Of a DNA stretch of 64,000 nucleotides, positions 1-13,582 are shown piece after piece. The notes under the pieces were generated by a model. The model saw nothing but the letters and a program-made list of their open reading frames with translations. It did not search any database and was not told the origin of the DNA. The stretch comes from Luscinia megarhynchos (lineage: Eukaryota > Chordata > Aves > Passeriformes > Turdidae), in assembly GCA_034336665.1 (NCBI GenBank), contig CM067576.1, positions 12,577,385 to 12,641,384 on the forward strand, in the 5' to 3' direction. Within the stretch, counting starts at the first letter, position 1. Each line of letters begins with the position of its first letter. The position numbers and the translations under genes are program-made.

Positions 1-1720
<1,720 letters not shown>

Positions 1721-4065
1721 GAGGATGGGAAGAGGCGAGCCTCGAACGGCTGGAGAGGAAAAGTAAAAGTGAAAAAGACAATTAGAAATAAGATCTCACT
1801 TTTGTGGCAGATTTTGGGGAATTTTTTCTGACAGCCTGCTGGGAGTCAGAACTGCTAATTCTCTGGAGGCCGAAGCAGAATGTGGCAGCAGTTGGCTGAT
1901 GAAGTGGTTGAGCAGGGAAGAAAATGAAGACAAGTAAAACTGAAAGTGAGGCATTTGGAAAATAGCCTGGTTTAACCCCATTTTATCTGAAGCCAGGCTT
2001 TGTGTGGGCTACTAAATAAGTTGCTTTTATGAAATGCACTCTAGACAAGGCTTTAAAATTAATAATAGATGAAGACTAAAGGAATAACACTGTTTCTGTC
2101 CACAACTCTAAGCGGAGCTTGTGGTTTCTTTCGGCTTGGAGCACTGGGAGCACTGGGAGCAGTGCCGCTCCAGCGAGCACCGGGAGCCTGGGTCACTCGC
2201 TGTGGCTGCTGTTTCTTCTGCTTTTAATTTCGTGGATAATGGCGTTTCTCTCTCTGTTAAAATCTCAGCAAACTTCTCAAGACATTTCAAAAGGGGAATG
2301 TGGCAATAGGAAAAAATCAGCAGCAACCAATGTTTTTAAATATTGCAAGAGAAGAAATAAACAGCAAAGTGACAACAAATTATTGTGTATTTTCCTGATC
2401 CTGTATTTGTGATTCTATGTTCCAGCACAGAGATACTTCCAAAAGGCATGTTTATTTTAAAGCCTTTTTTCCAATTTTTCAGAGCATATGTAGAGCATAT
2501 AGCAAAAGGCTGTATGTAAAAACAGCTGACCGAATACCCTTTCTTTTCCAGATGTCATCAACTCGTTTAAGACAGACAGTAATTGTGTAAATTTTTTAAC
2601 GTAATTGCTTTTGAAATAAATACCTCAGAAAATATTTGCAGGTAGTTCTGACTCAAGTAAAAAGATTTTATTTGTCCACTCCTCTTTATTTATTAACTCA
2701 GAAAAGAATCCAATCTGTCATTGAACCATATGAATGTATAAATGTAATCAGGAATGTGCATATGGTAACTTACTCCCTTTTACCACTTACACTCACAACA
2801 AAAGAATTCAGCGTTATCAGAGTCTGTTTGAACTGTAAAACAATAAACAAACAGGTGATTGTTTTCTCATGAGCAAAGAGGAGGGTTTGGTTTGTAGGTA
2901 AGCTCCTACCTATGTGAAAAAGAGGAACAGAGCAGAGGACAAAGTCTGCAGAAAACTAATTTTTTTTGCCCTGGGGTCAACATGTCCATCATGACCTCAT
3001 GTGCTGTACCCCCCAATCCCACCAGAGTCCACAAGGGGCTGGTTACAAACTGCTCAGTAACACGAGCTGCCTTTATCTGCTGGTGGTCTCTGTTTTGGAG
3101 GAGCTGGTTGCTTGATACTTGGGTTTCTTTTTTCCTAATACATTCAAAAGTCTAATTTTGTACTCGACACTTGAAGCTCTATTCTTAATTGACTGCAACT
3201 AACAAAAACTCAAAGGTGAAAAGTGGCTGAGGCACAATATTGGTCTCTTAGCCAACACCTTCAGATACCTGAACTGAAATAGGAGAAAAAAGGAGTTTAA
3301 ATTCAATTACAAAGAGACAATTACATTTAGCCAAAATACTACATTTTATTTAAAACCTTCAGTATTTTTCAACTTGAAGCACAGTATCATTTCTGTGGAG
3401 AGCTCCCTTACCATTCTAGAAAGCCTCTTCCATATCCTTTCATCCTCAAACTGTATACCAATCTTTTTCTGTTCCCAAATGGAATTTTATTTTTTAGAAT
3501 GGTCAAAAAACGGGTTTGGAGTAATGGAATGTTTCATTGTGGAAGTAGCCTGAAGCTTTCCTGCTTTCAGAAGTTTATTCCAGCCCAGAAGAGCAGAGGT
3601 GCCCAGGAGGCAGGGAAGAGTGCACACAACCTGCTGTACTTTCCAGTACCAACATTAAAAGGATTTTCTGTAAACATTGGCAAAGCCACTCCATTGTTTT
3701 CTTTCAAACTACTTCTTAAAAGACCCATTGCTGGAGGCCTTAAAAAAAAAAAACCAAAACAACAACAACAAAAAAAGGCAGCTGACATCTGCAAAGCCAT
3801 CCTGTTGCTCTGGCAGGTGGTGGCTGCACCATGCCCAGTGTCCCGCTGGGACCAGCACCACTCATTCCAGACAAGGCACAGGGCTGGAGGAGGGACGTGA
3901 AGGATGGGGAGAGTCACAGCTTCCTGGGGCAAGGTGACCATTAAACAGGAGCTGTGCAGCAGCTGGGTTTCCCCAGCTCCTCCTGGATTCCTGTACAATT
4001 TGTTCTCTTGAAAGTGGGTCATAAGAGGTCCCTGACTAGTTTGTTCATGAAACAAGATGCAATAG
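1721..4065. other. Intergenic DNA, no gene seen
   Basis: This unique, mostly AT-rich DNA begins the interval between the WWC1 promoter and the TENM2 3' end. A short GAGCACTGG-type repetition lies near 2138-2160 and an A-rich tract at 3748-3778. Open frames are short, overlap on both strands and resemble no known protein. No RNA gene or confident repeat was recognised. Confidence 0.6.
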
Positions 4066-4140
4066 AATCACATAGATGCATTGAGGCTGGGAAAGGCCTT
4101 TGAGGTGGTCAAGTCCCCAGTGGTGGAGCCACTACACAGG
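4066..4140 (-). mobile_element. CR1 LINE 3' fragment (degraded)
   Basis: The string AATCACATAGATGCATTGAGG followed by GGGAAAGGCCTTTGAGGTGGTCAAGTCC has the order and spacing of the 3' end of an avian CR1 LINE read in reverse complement. Similarity fades after about 4140, so the copy is short and old. Confidence 0.55.
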
Positions 4141-4835
4141 GCTGTTATGACCCGGAGTGAGGTACTGCAGTCTGTGGGACAGTCCCCAGCCACTCCTGAG
4201 CCAGGGTTCTACCAAGCCAAGCATCAGTACTTGCACCATGCAAATGTTCAGCCTGCCACGGGCAAGGCTGGCTCTAGCAGGGCAGCATCCTTGCCAGCAC
4301 AGTTAACAGGGCAGGAAACTCTGTCAGCTGAGCTCTGCCTCGGAAGAGCAGGATGAACAGCAGGGCACCTCTGACAGCTGCTGTGATTCTGCCACAAACA
4401 CGTCACTTGGCCACGGGTTTACTCTGCGCTGCCTTCCCGATCCTTGGCACTTTGTACACCTGCATCAAAGATCTTTATCTTTCAGCAAACAAGCCTGCAA
4501 TGAGGGAATAAATTCCTGACTATGACCTTTGGGTGCTCAGAGTTTTTTTTCACCTATGAACAAAACAGGTTCGGGTGGCTTTTTACTCCAAAATACTTAT
4601 CTCTGTTGCTTTATCTGCAGCACCCGCTGCAGGTGCGTCCCTGCGGTCCAGCAGAGGCACCGCGGCAGCTCAGCCTCCGGCAGCGCCAAGGAGCGGCTCC
4701 GCGGCCGGGCTGGGGACAGCTGGTGGCACTGAATGGCCCTGAGGGGACAGCGGCCACCGTCCCTCCACGTGGGAGGCGGCGGCCGAGGGACACCGGGCTG
4801 TTCGTGAGCAGCTGGGACAGGAACCAGGTGCCTTG

Positions 4836-5077
4836 GCAGTCTGTCCTTCTGCCCCGGCTGTCTGTCCTTCTGCCCCGGCAGCCTGTCCCGCTGTCCCGGC
4901 AGTCTGTCCCGCTGCCCCGGCAGTCTGTCCCGCTGTCCCGGCAGTGTGTCCTGCTGCCCTGGCAGTCTGTCCCGCTGTCCCGGCTGTCTGTCCCGCTGTC
5001 CCGGCTGTCTGTCCCGCTGTCCCGCCAGTCTGTCCCGCTGTCCCGGCAGTGTGTCCTGCTGCCCTGGCAGTCTGTCC
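4836..5077. repeat. 21-bp GC-rich minisatellite, about 11.5 copies
   Basis: Eleven full units and one partial unit of 21 bp run in register from 4836. Units follow the pattern GCAGTCTGTCCCGCTGTCCCG with one to four substitutions each. Higher-order structure is visible: a divergent TGTGTCCTGCTGCCCTG unit recurs at 4941 and 5046, implying duplication of several-unit blocks. Because 21 is divisible by three and units lack stops, long open frames of heptapeptide repeats appear on both strands. They are composition artefacts. The minus strand is the G-rich one. Confidence 0.95.
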
Positions 5078-5226
5078 AGCCGCACGCCTGCAGCCGCCAG
5101 GGGCCGGCACAGGGCTCCTGCCCTCCGTGGGTGCCCCGGGAGTCGGTGGAGCAGGGTCTGGTCGGGAGCAGCAAAAGGAGCACGGACATCCATCCCTGTG
5201 AGCTGGGGGCAGAGCCGAGGGAACCG

Positions 5227-5308
5227 GCTGATGGCACTGCCAGGGTGTTGAGCCAGCTGATGGCACTGCCAGGGTGTTGAGCTGGCTGATGGCACTGCCA
5301 GGCTGTCC
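5227..5308. repeat. 29-bp tandem repeat, about 2.8 copies
   Basis: GCTGATGGCACTGCCAGG recurs at 5227, 5256 and 5285, giving a 29-bp period. The first two units are followed by GTGTTGAGC; the third breaks down after GGCTGT. It lies 150 bp from the 21-bp minisatellite but has an unrelated unit. Confidence 0.9.
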
Positions 5309-5514
5309 CCTGCTGGCGTGGAAGAGCCTTGGAAACAGGGGGAGGTTCCAGGCAGAGCAGCTGATAAACCAGAGCACCAGGGCTGGTGGGAGCCTCATGA
5401 GGATCAGCAAAGGGAAATCAGAGTTCTGCACCGGCAGAGGAACAACCCCAAGTACCCGTATGAGCTGGAGGCCACCCAGGTGTAACAAAGCTTTCCAGAA
5501 AAAGACCTGGGGGA

Positions 5515-6010
5515 CAACGAGTTGATCCAAAGACAGCAATATGTTTTTGTGGCAGAGCAAGCCAGCAACACCTTGGGCTGGATTTGCCAGGGCATCAGCA
5601 AAGGGCTGAGGAGGATCCTTCCCCTCTGCTCAGCTCCAGCGAGGCGTGGTTGGGGTGCTGAGCCTGGTTCTCAGTGACCCTGTACAAGACAGACACAGAT
5701 TGCTGGCCAGAGCCCAGCAAAGGGCAGTGAGATGGTGAAGGGACAGGAGCATCTGAAATCAGGGGAGGCTGAGGGAGCTGAGCTGTTCAGCCCAGGGAAA
5801 AGGTGGCTCAGGGGTGATGGAATCATTGTGTTTGAATGTCTGAAGGGAGGAGTGATGACAAGAGCCAGGATTGTCTCAGTGGTGCTCACTGACAGGGCAA
5901 AGGAAAAGGCAAAGGAAGAAATACAGAGAGTTCTTCATAGACATAAGAAATACTAATTTTGCTGTGAGGCTGACTGAGCACTGAATAGGTTGCTGTTGCC
6001 AACCTTGAAG
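5515..6010 (+). mobile_element. CR1 LINE 3' region, sense orientation, truncated
   Basis: The order of landmarks matches the terminal ORF2/3' region of avian CR1: GATCCTTCCCCTCTGCTCAG near 5614, GATGGTGAAGGGACAGGAGC near 5732, GAGGCTGAGGGAGCTGAGCTG near 5766, a GGCTCAGGGG block near 5806, and GTGAGGCTGACTGAGCACTG near 5964. The frame is broken and the typical ATTCTGTG tail is missing, so it is a dead fragment. Confidence 0.75.
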
Positions 6011-8930
6011 ATACTCATATCTCAGCTAGACATGCTCTTAACATGGGGTTATCCTCACCTGGGACACTCTGGAACCAAAGCAAGAACTGGACTCAAAGGC
6101 CTCCAGCAGCCTCCACCCACACCAATCCCTGCTTTTCAATAAGGGCCCTGTGCTAAGTGTGAAAACTCTCCTCTCATGTGCTTTGTCCCAAAATTTTTAA
6201 TAACCTGCCTTCCCCACCTGGGCAGAGACCAAGGCCTTGAGATGGGGCTGTTTTCTAAAAGATCACTCAGCCTTTAGAGGCAAGCAGGAATCTGGTTTTT
6301 ATCTCTACAGAGAACTTCTGAGAGATGAAAAAGTCTGATTTATCAAGTAGAGCCTATTGAGTCAGTGATTATTGCCAACAACTAAAAATGAGATAGTCGA
6401 ATTACTGATTTATAGCACTAATGTTTCTTAATATTTTACTTTCATTTATGTGATGGTTGCAGCTAGTGGAGTTTGAGGACAGAGAGGTATTTCACACAGT
6501 CACAAGGCCTAGGTTTTAGCAGCATAGTCAGTGGTACAGCCTGGAGTCCTGCTGGCTGATTTTCCTTTTGTATGCAGCCACCAAATTAGACTAAAGCCTG
6601 CCAAAAGCTGTCATCTAAAGATGAAAAACTTCTGTAAATAGAGTTTCTCCAATAGCAATGCTGCTGAGCTGCTGTAGCAGAGCACGGACAGCATTACAGA
6701 GCACTGCCTGCCACCTTCTGTACTCATGATGGCTTAACTGCCACTTCCATTGTAAATCCTATTTGTTAAGGATTTATAAATTGGCTGCATTCATTTGCTT
6801 GTCTGAAAGTTGGCACACAGCTCTCTCCCGTGGTGTTTTTACCACATTTTACTTTATTGCTTGCTTTTTTTGTCCCCCTACTTGGCTCAGAAGTAGTCTT
6901 ACTGTAAAGATCCTCCTACAATTCTACACAAGTATTTTAACAAACAAGAAAATGAGGGGAAGACTAACCTGTGACATTGGATGTGTGTTTTGAAGAGCAA
7001 CACCCCATTCCTGCTGCAGGAGGTGTGGGGAAGCCTGGGCAGGGCTGGTGGCTGCTGCTGAGCTCCAGGTGATCTGGAGCACATGGGTGAGTGCAGGGCA
7101 TCTGCTGGGCACTAACTCTTGCCCCTGGTGCAAATCCCACCTTCAGCAGGTTAGAAGAGGCTCCTGGGGCTGGTGGTGGAGAAGGCTGGGCAGCCTGCAG
7201 GGTGCTGGCAGGCAGACCCTAAACTGGGTGTGGGAGAGGCTGGCAGGCTCCAGTCCCTGCCTTCCCTGGTTGTTTTGTTGCTGCTGATCAGTCTGCATGC
7301 CTGCCTTGGGTACCTGAGCACATCACACAGGTGCCTGCACCTCTGTGTTTTTGCTTATTTTTGGTGATTGTGGTGGGGAGGCTGAGCTGACACAGTGATC
7401 TGTCAGTCAGCTGAGATTAAAATTACCAACTTAACCCCTGAGCATGATGGCCCCACCGTGAGGGTGCTGCAAAGCATTCTGTGATGCCTTTTGTGTGACC
7501 CAGTCTTGGCTGCTTGTTAAATGCCACTTGCTCTTCCCAGCAGCTCAGGTAATCACCTGCCAGGTGTTGCTGGTGTAGACAGACACAGCTCATGACCACA
7601 GCTCCAGCTGTGCCCAGCACTGCTCTGCTGGGTTAGGCAGAAGCACAAAAGGCTTTATCAACACAGGGGAGTTGCTGCTTTGACACTGGCAATGCTATTT
7701 GCCTTCCTAGAGCTCTTAGTCATGCTCAGAAGTTGCATATAACTGTGCTCATTGGGGAGATGACAGACATACAGGGGAGGGAGGCAGAATTGTTCTGCTA
7801 TTATTGACCTAACCAAGCAGTTGCAGCATACAATATATGTCTGTATATTGGTACAATAAACAGCAGAGCCTTGAGAGACAGACCTTGCCCAGTGGAGCCA
7901 CCTGCCCATGCTCCTTCACTATTTTCTGTGTGCTGAAAGTGGCTCTAAGGCTCTGAGATCTTGCTGCCAATTCAGAGATGTGCAGAGTAGAACATCTTTT
8001 GCAGCTGTGTCAGCATCTATTGGTGGATGTTGACCCTCTTCTGTGGCACAGCCCTTAGAACTGGGTGCCACAGAGGTGAAATGAGTTTGGTTCCAGAGGA
8101 GTGACAGGTTTGAAATGCAGTGAGTACTGCTTAAACTAAGCAATCCTTGAAAACAAGGAACTTCTATGCTGCAAGCTGTACTGGAAGAGGCTGGGAAGGA
8201 CCTTTTGTTGTTGGCAGAAAAGGTTCAGAGGCAGCTCAGGACAGAGAGGTCCTGGTACCTATTCATTACACCTGCCTTAATTTGTAAGGCAAAATCCCCA
8301 CACTGAACTGAGTCACAGTTCAAAGGTCACCTGAGTTTATGACTGACCTTCTCGTGGGGTTCTTATGTAAGATCACCAGATGAACACAGGACAGTACAAT
8401 GCAGTGACTGAAACTTTACCTTTGGAGTTTCTTAGGGCTGTACCCTCAAGGCTGTGCATTGAACACATTCCCATGTTTTATCATTATTGAGTGCTTATTT
8501 GAGAACTGTTGTGAGTCTGTTGTCAAAAGCGTGACCCTTACAGAAATTACAGCACAAAGCAGTTAATGCAAATCATTCAATGGCATTCAATCCTGATGTG
8601 GTTTTCTTGGTCTCTTAAACAGGAAATTATTAACAAACATGAAGAGCCTTGGAAGGCAGTGTCATGGTCACTTTCAGGGCAGGTGAGAGATATCTGTCTC
8701 TTCTGTTCTTACAGCAATGATGAACCTGGACTACATGAAGATCAGGGACGTGGCTTACAGAGGCAGAATGGTGTTGGTACAGTCCTTTCTATCAGGAAAG
8801 TTCTGAGAGGATGCATTTCTCAAGGAATGGGAGGTGCAAGCTGGAAGTGCCAGAGCCAGGTTCCCATGCAGGTTTCAGTCTGGCTCTGAGAGTGTGTTAG
8901 TCACTTAGCTCTTGTGTTAGCCACTGCACA
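6011..8930. other. Intergenic DNA, no gene seen
   Basis: This is unique non-coding DNA of mixed composition. I see no splice-bounded open frame, RNA gene or clear interspersed repeat. The short open frames overlap on both strands and lack recognisable domains. Confidence 0.55.
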
Positions 8931-8994
8931 ACAACAAGGAAAAAAAAGAAAAAAAACAAACCAAACCAACCAACCAAACAAACAAAAAAACCCT
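8931..8994. repeat. A-rich/(AACC)n low-complexity tract
   Basis: Runs of A are interrupted by repeated CAAACCAACC-type units over about 60 bp. This is simple low-complexity sequence. Confidence 0.85.
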
Positions 8995-11682
8995 AAATGC
9001 TTCCTTCCCTTTACTTATTCCCTTCAGATACTGTGGATCCACTGGTGTGGCCCAGCTTTGGGAGGAATGTCTGTGTGTGCCTTAATCTGGGAGACACCAA
9101 CTCCTAATGCTGGCAGGGCACTGCTGGGGACAAGGCAGTGCCAGGAGGCCAAGGCTGGTACCTTTGGGTGTCTCATGGGCAGAACTGCCATCATGTGGCC
9201 AAAGTGCCACAGGTGCCACCTCGAGAGGCAAAACACCCGTGGTGGTGAGGAGCAGGGTGTGCTGAGACACGTGCCTGCACACACAGCCAGTCCACTCTTT
9301 GGGATAAGTCAGGAAATCAAACAGGGTTTTTTTTCCAAGCTGAAATGCAAAGTTATAAATACTAAATTCCTTCAGTTACAGCAATCCAATAGGAAAAAAA
9401 AGGAAATGCACTCTAATGCTGATTTTCCATCTGCTTTTAGCATCAAACAGAAGCCTATTCTTGGATTCCTGCTCTCTCTGCAAACAACTCAGCTTGCACT
9501 CAAGTGATTGGGAGGGCCTGAGCTCGTGCTCTGTGCCTTCCCACAGCCCCGAGTGCTTTTCATGCCAGATCCTTTGGTGGGTGCCCTTGCTCTGTCCTGG
9601 TCACAGTGCTACTGGGGACATAGACACAATGTCTCTTAAAGCCACCACTTAACTACTCCCTCATAAGAAGAATCCAGTTCATGTCCCCTTGGCAGTGCTT
9701 TAGGTTAAGCATCTATACCATATGGAAAAATGTAGCAAGGAAAAGAGAGGAAAAGCAAGGGCTTTGAGAAGAATGGGAGATACCAGTTTGAAGTGAGGAA
9801 GGGGAAGATTGTGGAAAGAAAAAGGGAGAAACAGATGCTTCAAGAAATGGGAAACCCAGATGGTGCCACAAGAGAGCTGGCCATGGCCACACCAGTCATC
9901 TCCCTCATTTGCTAAGGGAAAACTCTTTAGAAGTCGCTCTACCAATCAGCTGCTTTTTCTAGACACGAGAGAATTTAGCTCTTTTGTCATAATTACAAAA
10001 ATACAGCGATTCTTCCAATCTCTTTGGTGCACCACACAAGGTTCTCTAAGTCCCTGGACACAGTGCAGTTTACTTGCCAAAAAGACAGGCTGGGTAGTCC
10101 AAGCAGATGGGAGTGAGGCTGGGGGTCTGTATGGGAACATGGGGACACTGAAGTGGTAGAGCCGAGGGGCAGAGCTGGGAATGACCTCAGTCAGGTCCAG
10201 CACTATGCTAAGCTGGGCCTAATGCTCAGGTGTATTGCTGGGGCTTTCCACACAACCTGTGCTGAGCTGCACACTGCCTTTGGAAACTAGAGCTAGCCCT
10301 GGATCAATGATCTCTGGTGAGAATCTCCCAAAACTCTGCTTAACAACATCCTGATGGTGTATGTTAGCTGCAAAGGAACTGAGTAGGGAGTGCATCCCCT
10401 GAAATTTGTTACATCTCTTCTGATAGTTATCAATATTCAAAGGATGCTTCCCTTTTAATTTAACTGAATTCCCTTTTGAAGTAGCAGAATCTCCAGTTCT
10501 GAAGAGTTTCAGGTTTAGAAGAATGGTAACAGAATGAAGGACACTGGGGACTGTGCAATTTCAACCCTCTCATTTCAACCCTCTCAAACTGCAAGAAAAA
10601 TTCTATCCCAAAAAATGAGCTAAGCAGCTTACCAGGACAGGGCCAGGTAATCCAGACAAACTGCAATAATGCAAAGTGTCTCTACTTTGTGATTTCATGT
10701 TTTATTCCCCCATCAATAAAACCCCACTTCCTTAAGAGATTTCAGTTGTAAAGAACAAAATACTAATGTGACAGCAGTCCAAGTCCTTCAGCAAACAACA
10801 CTTGCAGTGATGGACAATCAGGACTTCACCTGAAGATGCAGCCAGACTTCCTCTTCATAGGATGAGTACCAGGGCTGGGGGTGCCCGTGGGGAGCACGTG
10901 TAGGTAGGTGCAACTCCTGCTCAGAGCAGGGTGGCTCTCGTTTGCACAGAAAAATTAGATGTGCTTTCTGAGTGCTCCAGGTGTTGCACCACACAGGCAC
11001 TGAACTGTTTGGCTTTAAAAATGCCCTGGAGTGAATTTATGCCCATAATCAACTCAAGCATCTCTGTTGCTATCATGAATCATTAAAAACCTCATTTGCA
11101 ACCCCAAAAGCAAAACTGTTCTCAAAATTAAGTAGAGCACCTCAGCTCCATCCTTAAATGAGATAAAAGCTGCAGGACTCTGGGTGATGGGTGCCTCCCT
11201 TTTATCATCACCAGGAGTGACTGTTTGCTTAGGAGAGGGTCTTTGATCTTACCTCCCATTTTTAAATGTGGCAGAAACAAGCAGTCTCCCAAAGAAGACT
11301 GATTTAACGGAGACTTCCTGGCTCACAGCACAGCCTTGCATGTTCCATTTAATATTATGTTACTACATTTTCAAACTGTTTAGAGGTTACTTCAGTGCAA
11401 TTAAACTAATTCCAGAATTGAAACACAACAGTTTGAGAGCTGCTAGTTGTGAGGTGCAGAGAGGACATTTCTAAAGCATTTGCCAATTTTCTCCTTTGTC
11501 CTAAGCAGATTTTTGGGTGATGTGTGTGCAGGACTTTGCTTGCCTAGACATCAAAGGACCAGGCCCCTGCAGGATCCATGGAACTACAGGAAGTCATTTC
11601 CACATACAAAATGCTGTGTGCATTAGAAACTGCCAGACAAGGATTCTTTTTACAAGATTTTGCAATGGAAGACAACTTATTC
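8995..11682. other. Intergenic DNA downstream of TENM2
   Basis: This non-coding DNA lies between the inferred TENM2 cleavage site and the low-complexity tract. A second minus-strand AATAAA occurs at 10706-10701 and could serve a longer TENM2 3' UTR, but nothing else supports it. No gene was recognised. Confidence 0.5.
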
Positions 11683-11699
11683 ACAGGAGTTTTAGAGAC

Positions 11700-11705
11700 T
11701 TTATT
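11700..11705 (-). terminator. TENM2: Poly(A) signal AATAAA of TENM2
   Basis: This is the first canonical AATAAA downstream of the TENM2 stop, about 1.12 kb away. It is followed on the minus strand by CTCTAAAAC, a plausible cleavage region, and then a GT-rich element. No other exact AATAAA lies between it and the stop. Confidence 0.65.
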
Positions 11706-11849
11706 TATGTATAAACAATTTAAACACTTTGCCATAAATTATCTTTGCCTGTCTCTAGTCTTTGCTTTGCAGCAAATTAAAATTAATATAAAAACTCAAT
11801 GAACAATTCATACATGTATATTACAAAAAAGTTCTTGTACCAAAGTTCT

Positions 11850-11896
11850 TATTAGACTTTTTTCTTTTTTTTCTTTTTTTAAATTTTTTTTTTTTG
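11850..11896. repeat. TENM2: T-rich tract inside the TENM2 3' UTR
   Basis: On the plus strand this is a run of T with a few C and A, about 45 bp long. In the mRNA it reads as an interrupted A-tract, a potential internal priming site for oligo-dT. Confidence 0.85.
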
Positions 11897-12820
11897 TGGT
11901 GACTGTAATGTGATTGTCTCAGTTTCTCGACCAAACAAACACACTAATAATTTTTAAATCTGAAACAGTGATTGTGCCTTCTGGCTGATGAATGTACAGG
12001 GTGATCTGACGTGGTGCCCATTTGCAATAGTGTAACACAATGCCCACAGCTCTACTGGAACTGATACCAACAAACTACTGAATCTAAACAGACTACACCC
12101 TGTAACTGTGTTATACTGTCCACAATGGAAATCTTCAAAGACAAACAGAGTATGAAATTTATCTGTAGTGATTTATAGCCACCATTTTGAATGTAACTTT
12201 ACACTCTGCCCTCTTTGAATAAGTTAAGCTTCAGGCCAGACAAGTGGAGGGTCAGAGTGCAAGTGTGGTTTTGTTACTTTTAAATATATTTTCCTTTCCT
12301 ATTTCCAGTGCGCTCTCACTTGCATTTCATTTGTCCACCAGTTGCTACACACAAATCACCCCAAAGTCATGTTTTAAATGCATCTGTATTTTGCTTTAAA
12401 TGAAAACCTCTTGGATATTTATCAAACAAGCAGTCTGAATCATCTGTGTTTCATCAGCTGGTTAGTGAAAGTGGCCCACTTGGATTTCTTAGTTTGCTCA
12501 CATGTGAATGGAGTGAGGTAATACAATACGAGGCCTTCTTTTTGTTTCTCTTTAGACCCAGAACAAGTGGGTAATATTTCAGGGGTACTTTTTAATTTGT
12601 ATGGTTAAGAGTTTTCAGTCTGGCTTTAGTCCACTTCAGGATGTGGTTTTTAATCTCTTGAACAGTAGCATTTAACTCAAAAAATATGAGCTTTTTTGCC
12701 ACTTACTATCCCAGAGTAGCTCAGCCTAGTGCCCCCATTTAGGTCTTCATCTCCTTAGGAGAGGAGATAACAGTTACGACTACTGATTCATCCAGCAAAG
12801 GATGACAGCAGGTTAATTTG

Positions 12821-13582
12821 TTACCTCTTTCCCATTTCATTCTGTCTTAAAAACTGGATGTTGCTGCTACTGTCTGCTAGCTCTGGGTACTGCTCCACGG
12901 GCAGGACATAATATCCCTCGTAACCTTGAACCCTTCCCGTGCTGAGGAGCTGCTGCCTCTCTCCGTCTGTCCACAGGCGGCTGCCCTCGCGTCCGTCCCG
13001 CGCCCTCTGCTGCTCCTTGGCCCAGGCTGCGGCCAGGGCTCGCTGCCTGGCCTGCTCCAGCACCCTGGCCTTCTCCTCGTCCAGCGCCTCGGCGCTCAGC
13101 CCGTAGCGGATGTTGATCAGCAGGCTGGAGTGCTGGAACTCCACGTTGGTAAACCTTCGAGTCCTGCCGCTGGCCAGCAGCGTGGGCTGGGACACGGTGA
13201 CATTGATGCCGCTGTCCAGGACCTTCCTGCCGCTGCTCATGGCCAGGGTGAGCAGGTCGCTGTCGGCCGAGCCCACCTTCACGAAGTAGTGGGTGTCCCT
13301 GCCCTCGATGCTGTAGTGCATCTTCTCCAGGTAGTGAGCGCCGTTCAGCACAGAGGCGATCTTCCTGCTGTCGTCTGTGGCTATGCTGGAAACGCCAGTG
13401 GTGACACGGCCTTCCTTCACGGCAAACATGATTCCTTTCCCCACGATGGGAGTGCTTGTGGCAAACCAGTGGCCTGCTTTCTCTCTAATTTTGGCATGTA
13501 GTCTTTTAGAAATGACCTGTCCCTCCAGAGCCATGAAAGCCTGGTTGTGTCGTTCTGTAGTCTGCTGCACTCCTGTAATTAG
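12821..13582 (-). CDS. TENM2: TENM2 last coding exon: Tox-GHH-like/TCAP C-terminus
   Basis: The acceptor TTTCCCCAG is at 13583 and the exon starts in phase 0 with LITGVQQ. It carries 253 codons (fragment residues 1665-1917) ending NEMGKR and TAA. This is the extracellular C-terminal region that packs against the YD shell, related to the bacterial Tox-GHH fold. The last 40 residues before GKR, starting QLLSTGR, correspond to the teneurin C-terminal associated peptide. GKR is a typical amidation/dibasic end. The ending [15 protein letters not shown] fits TENM2 rather than the other teneurins as I remember them. The exon is much more GC-rich than the flanking introns. Confidence 0.97.
   Translation of the reverse strand, partial: LITGVQQTTERHNQAFMALEGQVISKRLHAKIREKAGHWFATSTPIVGKGIMFAVKEGRVTTGVSSIATDDSRKIASVLNGAHYLEKMHYSIEGRDTHYFVKVGSADSDLLTLAMSSGRKVLDSGINVTVSQPTLLASGRTRRFTNVEFQHSSLLINIRYGLSAEALDEEKARVLEQARQRALAAAWAKEQQRARDGREGSRLWTDGERQQLLSTGRVQGYEGYYVLPVEQYPELADSSSNIQFLRQNEMGKR
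12824..12952 (-). other. TENM2: TCAP-2-like C-terminal peptide segment
   Basis: Forty codons from QLLSTGR to RQNEM precede a terminal GKR. In teneurins this segment is known as TCAP, a peptide with corticotropin-releasing-factor-like features reported to act as a bioactive ligand. The GKR terminus would allow amidation if the peptide were released. Whether it is processed or expressed separately cannot be read from DNA. Confidence 0.7.

Larger units (their letters stand above)
11683..12820 (-). other. TENM2: TENM2 3' UTR
   Basis: This follows the TAA stop at 12823-12821 and runs to the first canonical AATAAA on the minus strand (11705-11700), giving about 1.1 kb. The context ACATAAATAAAGTCTC is followed by a GT-rich stretch (AAGTTGTCTTCC), consistent with a cleavage signal. 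An A-tract of about 45 nt (as read in the mRNA) lies at 11850-11896. The 3' end is inferred from the signal alone, and a longer isoform is possible. Confidence 0.65.

Noticed and set aside
4522..5560. Long open frames with heptapeptide repeats on both strands
   Set aside because: They are produced by the 21-bp minisatellite, whose period is divisible by three and which lacks stops. No domain, splice context or conservation is evident.
12926..13501. 191-codon plus-strand open frame
   Set aside because: It is antisense to the GC-rich last TENM2 exon and is a composition shadow.
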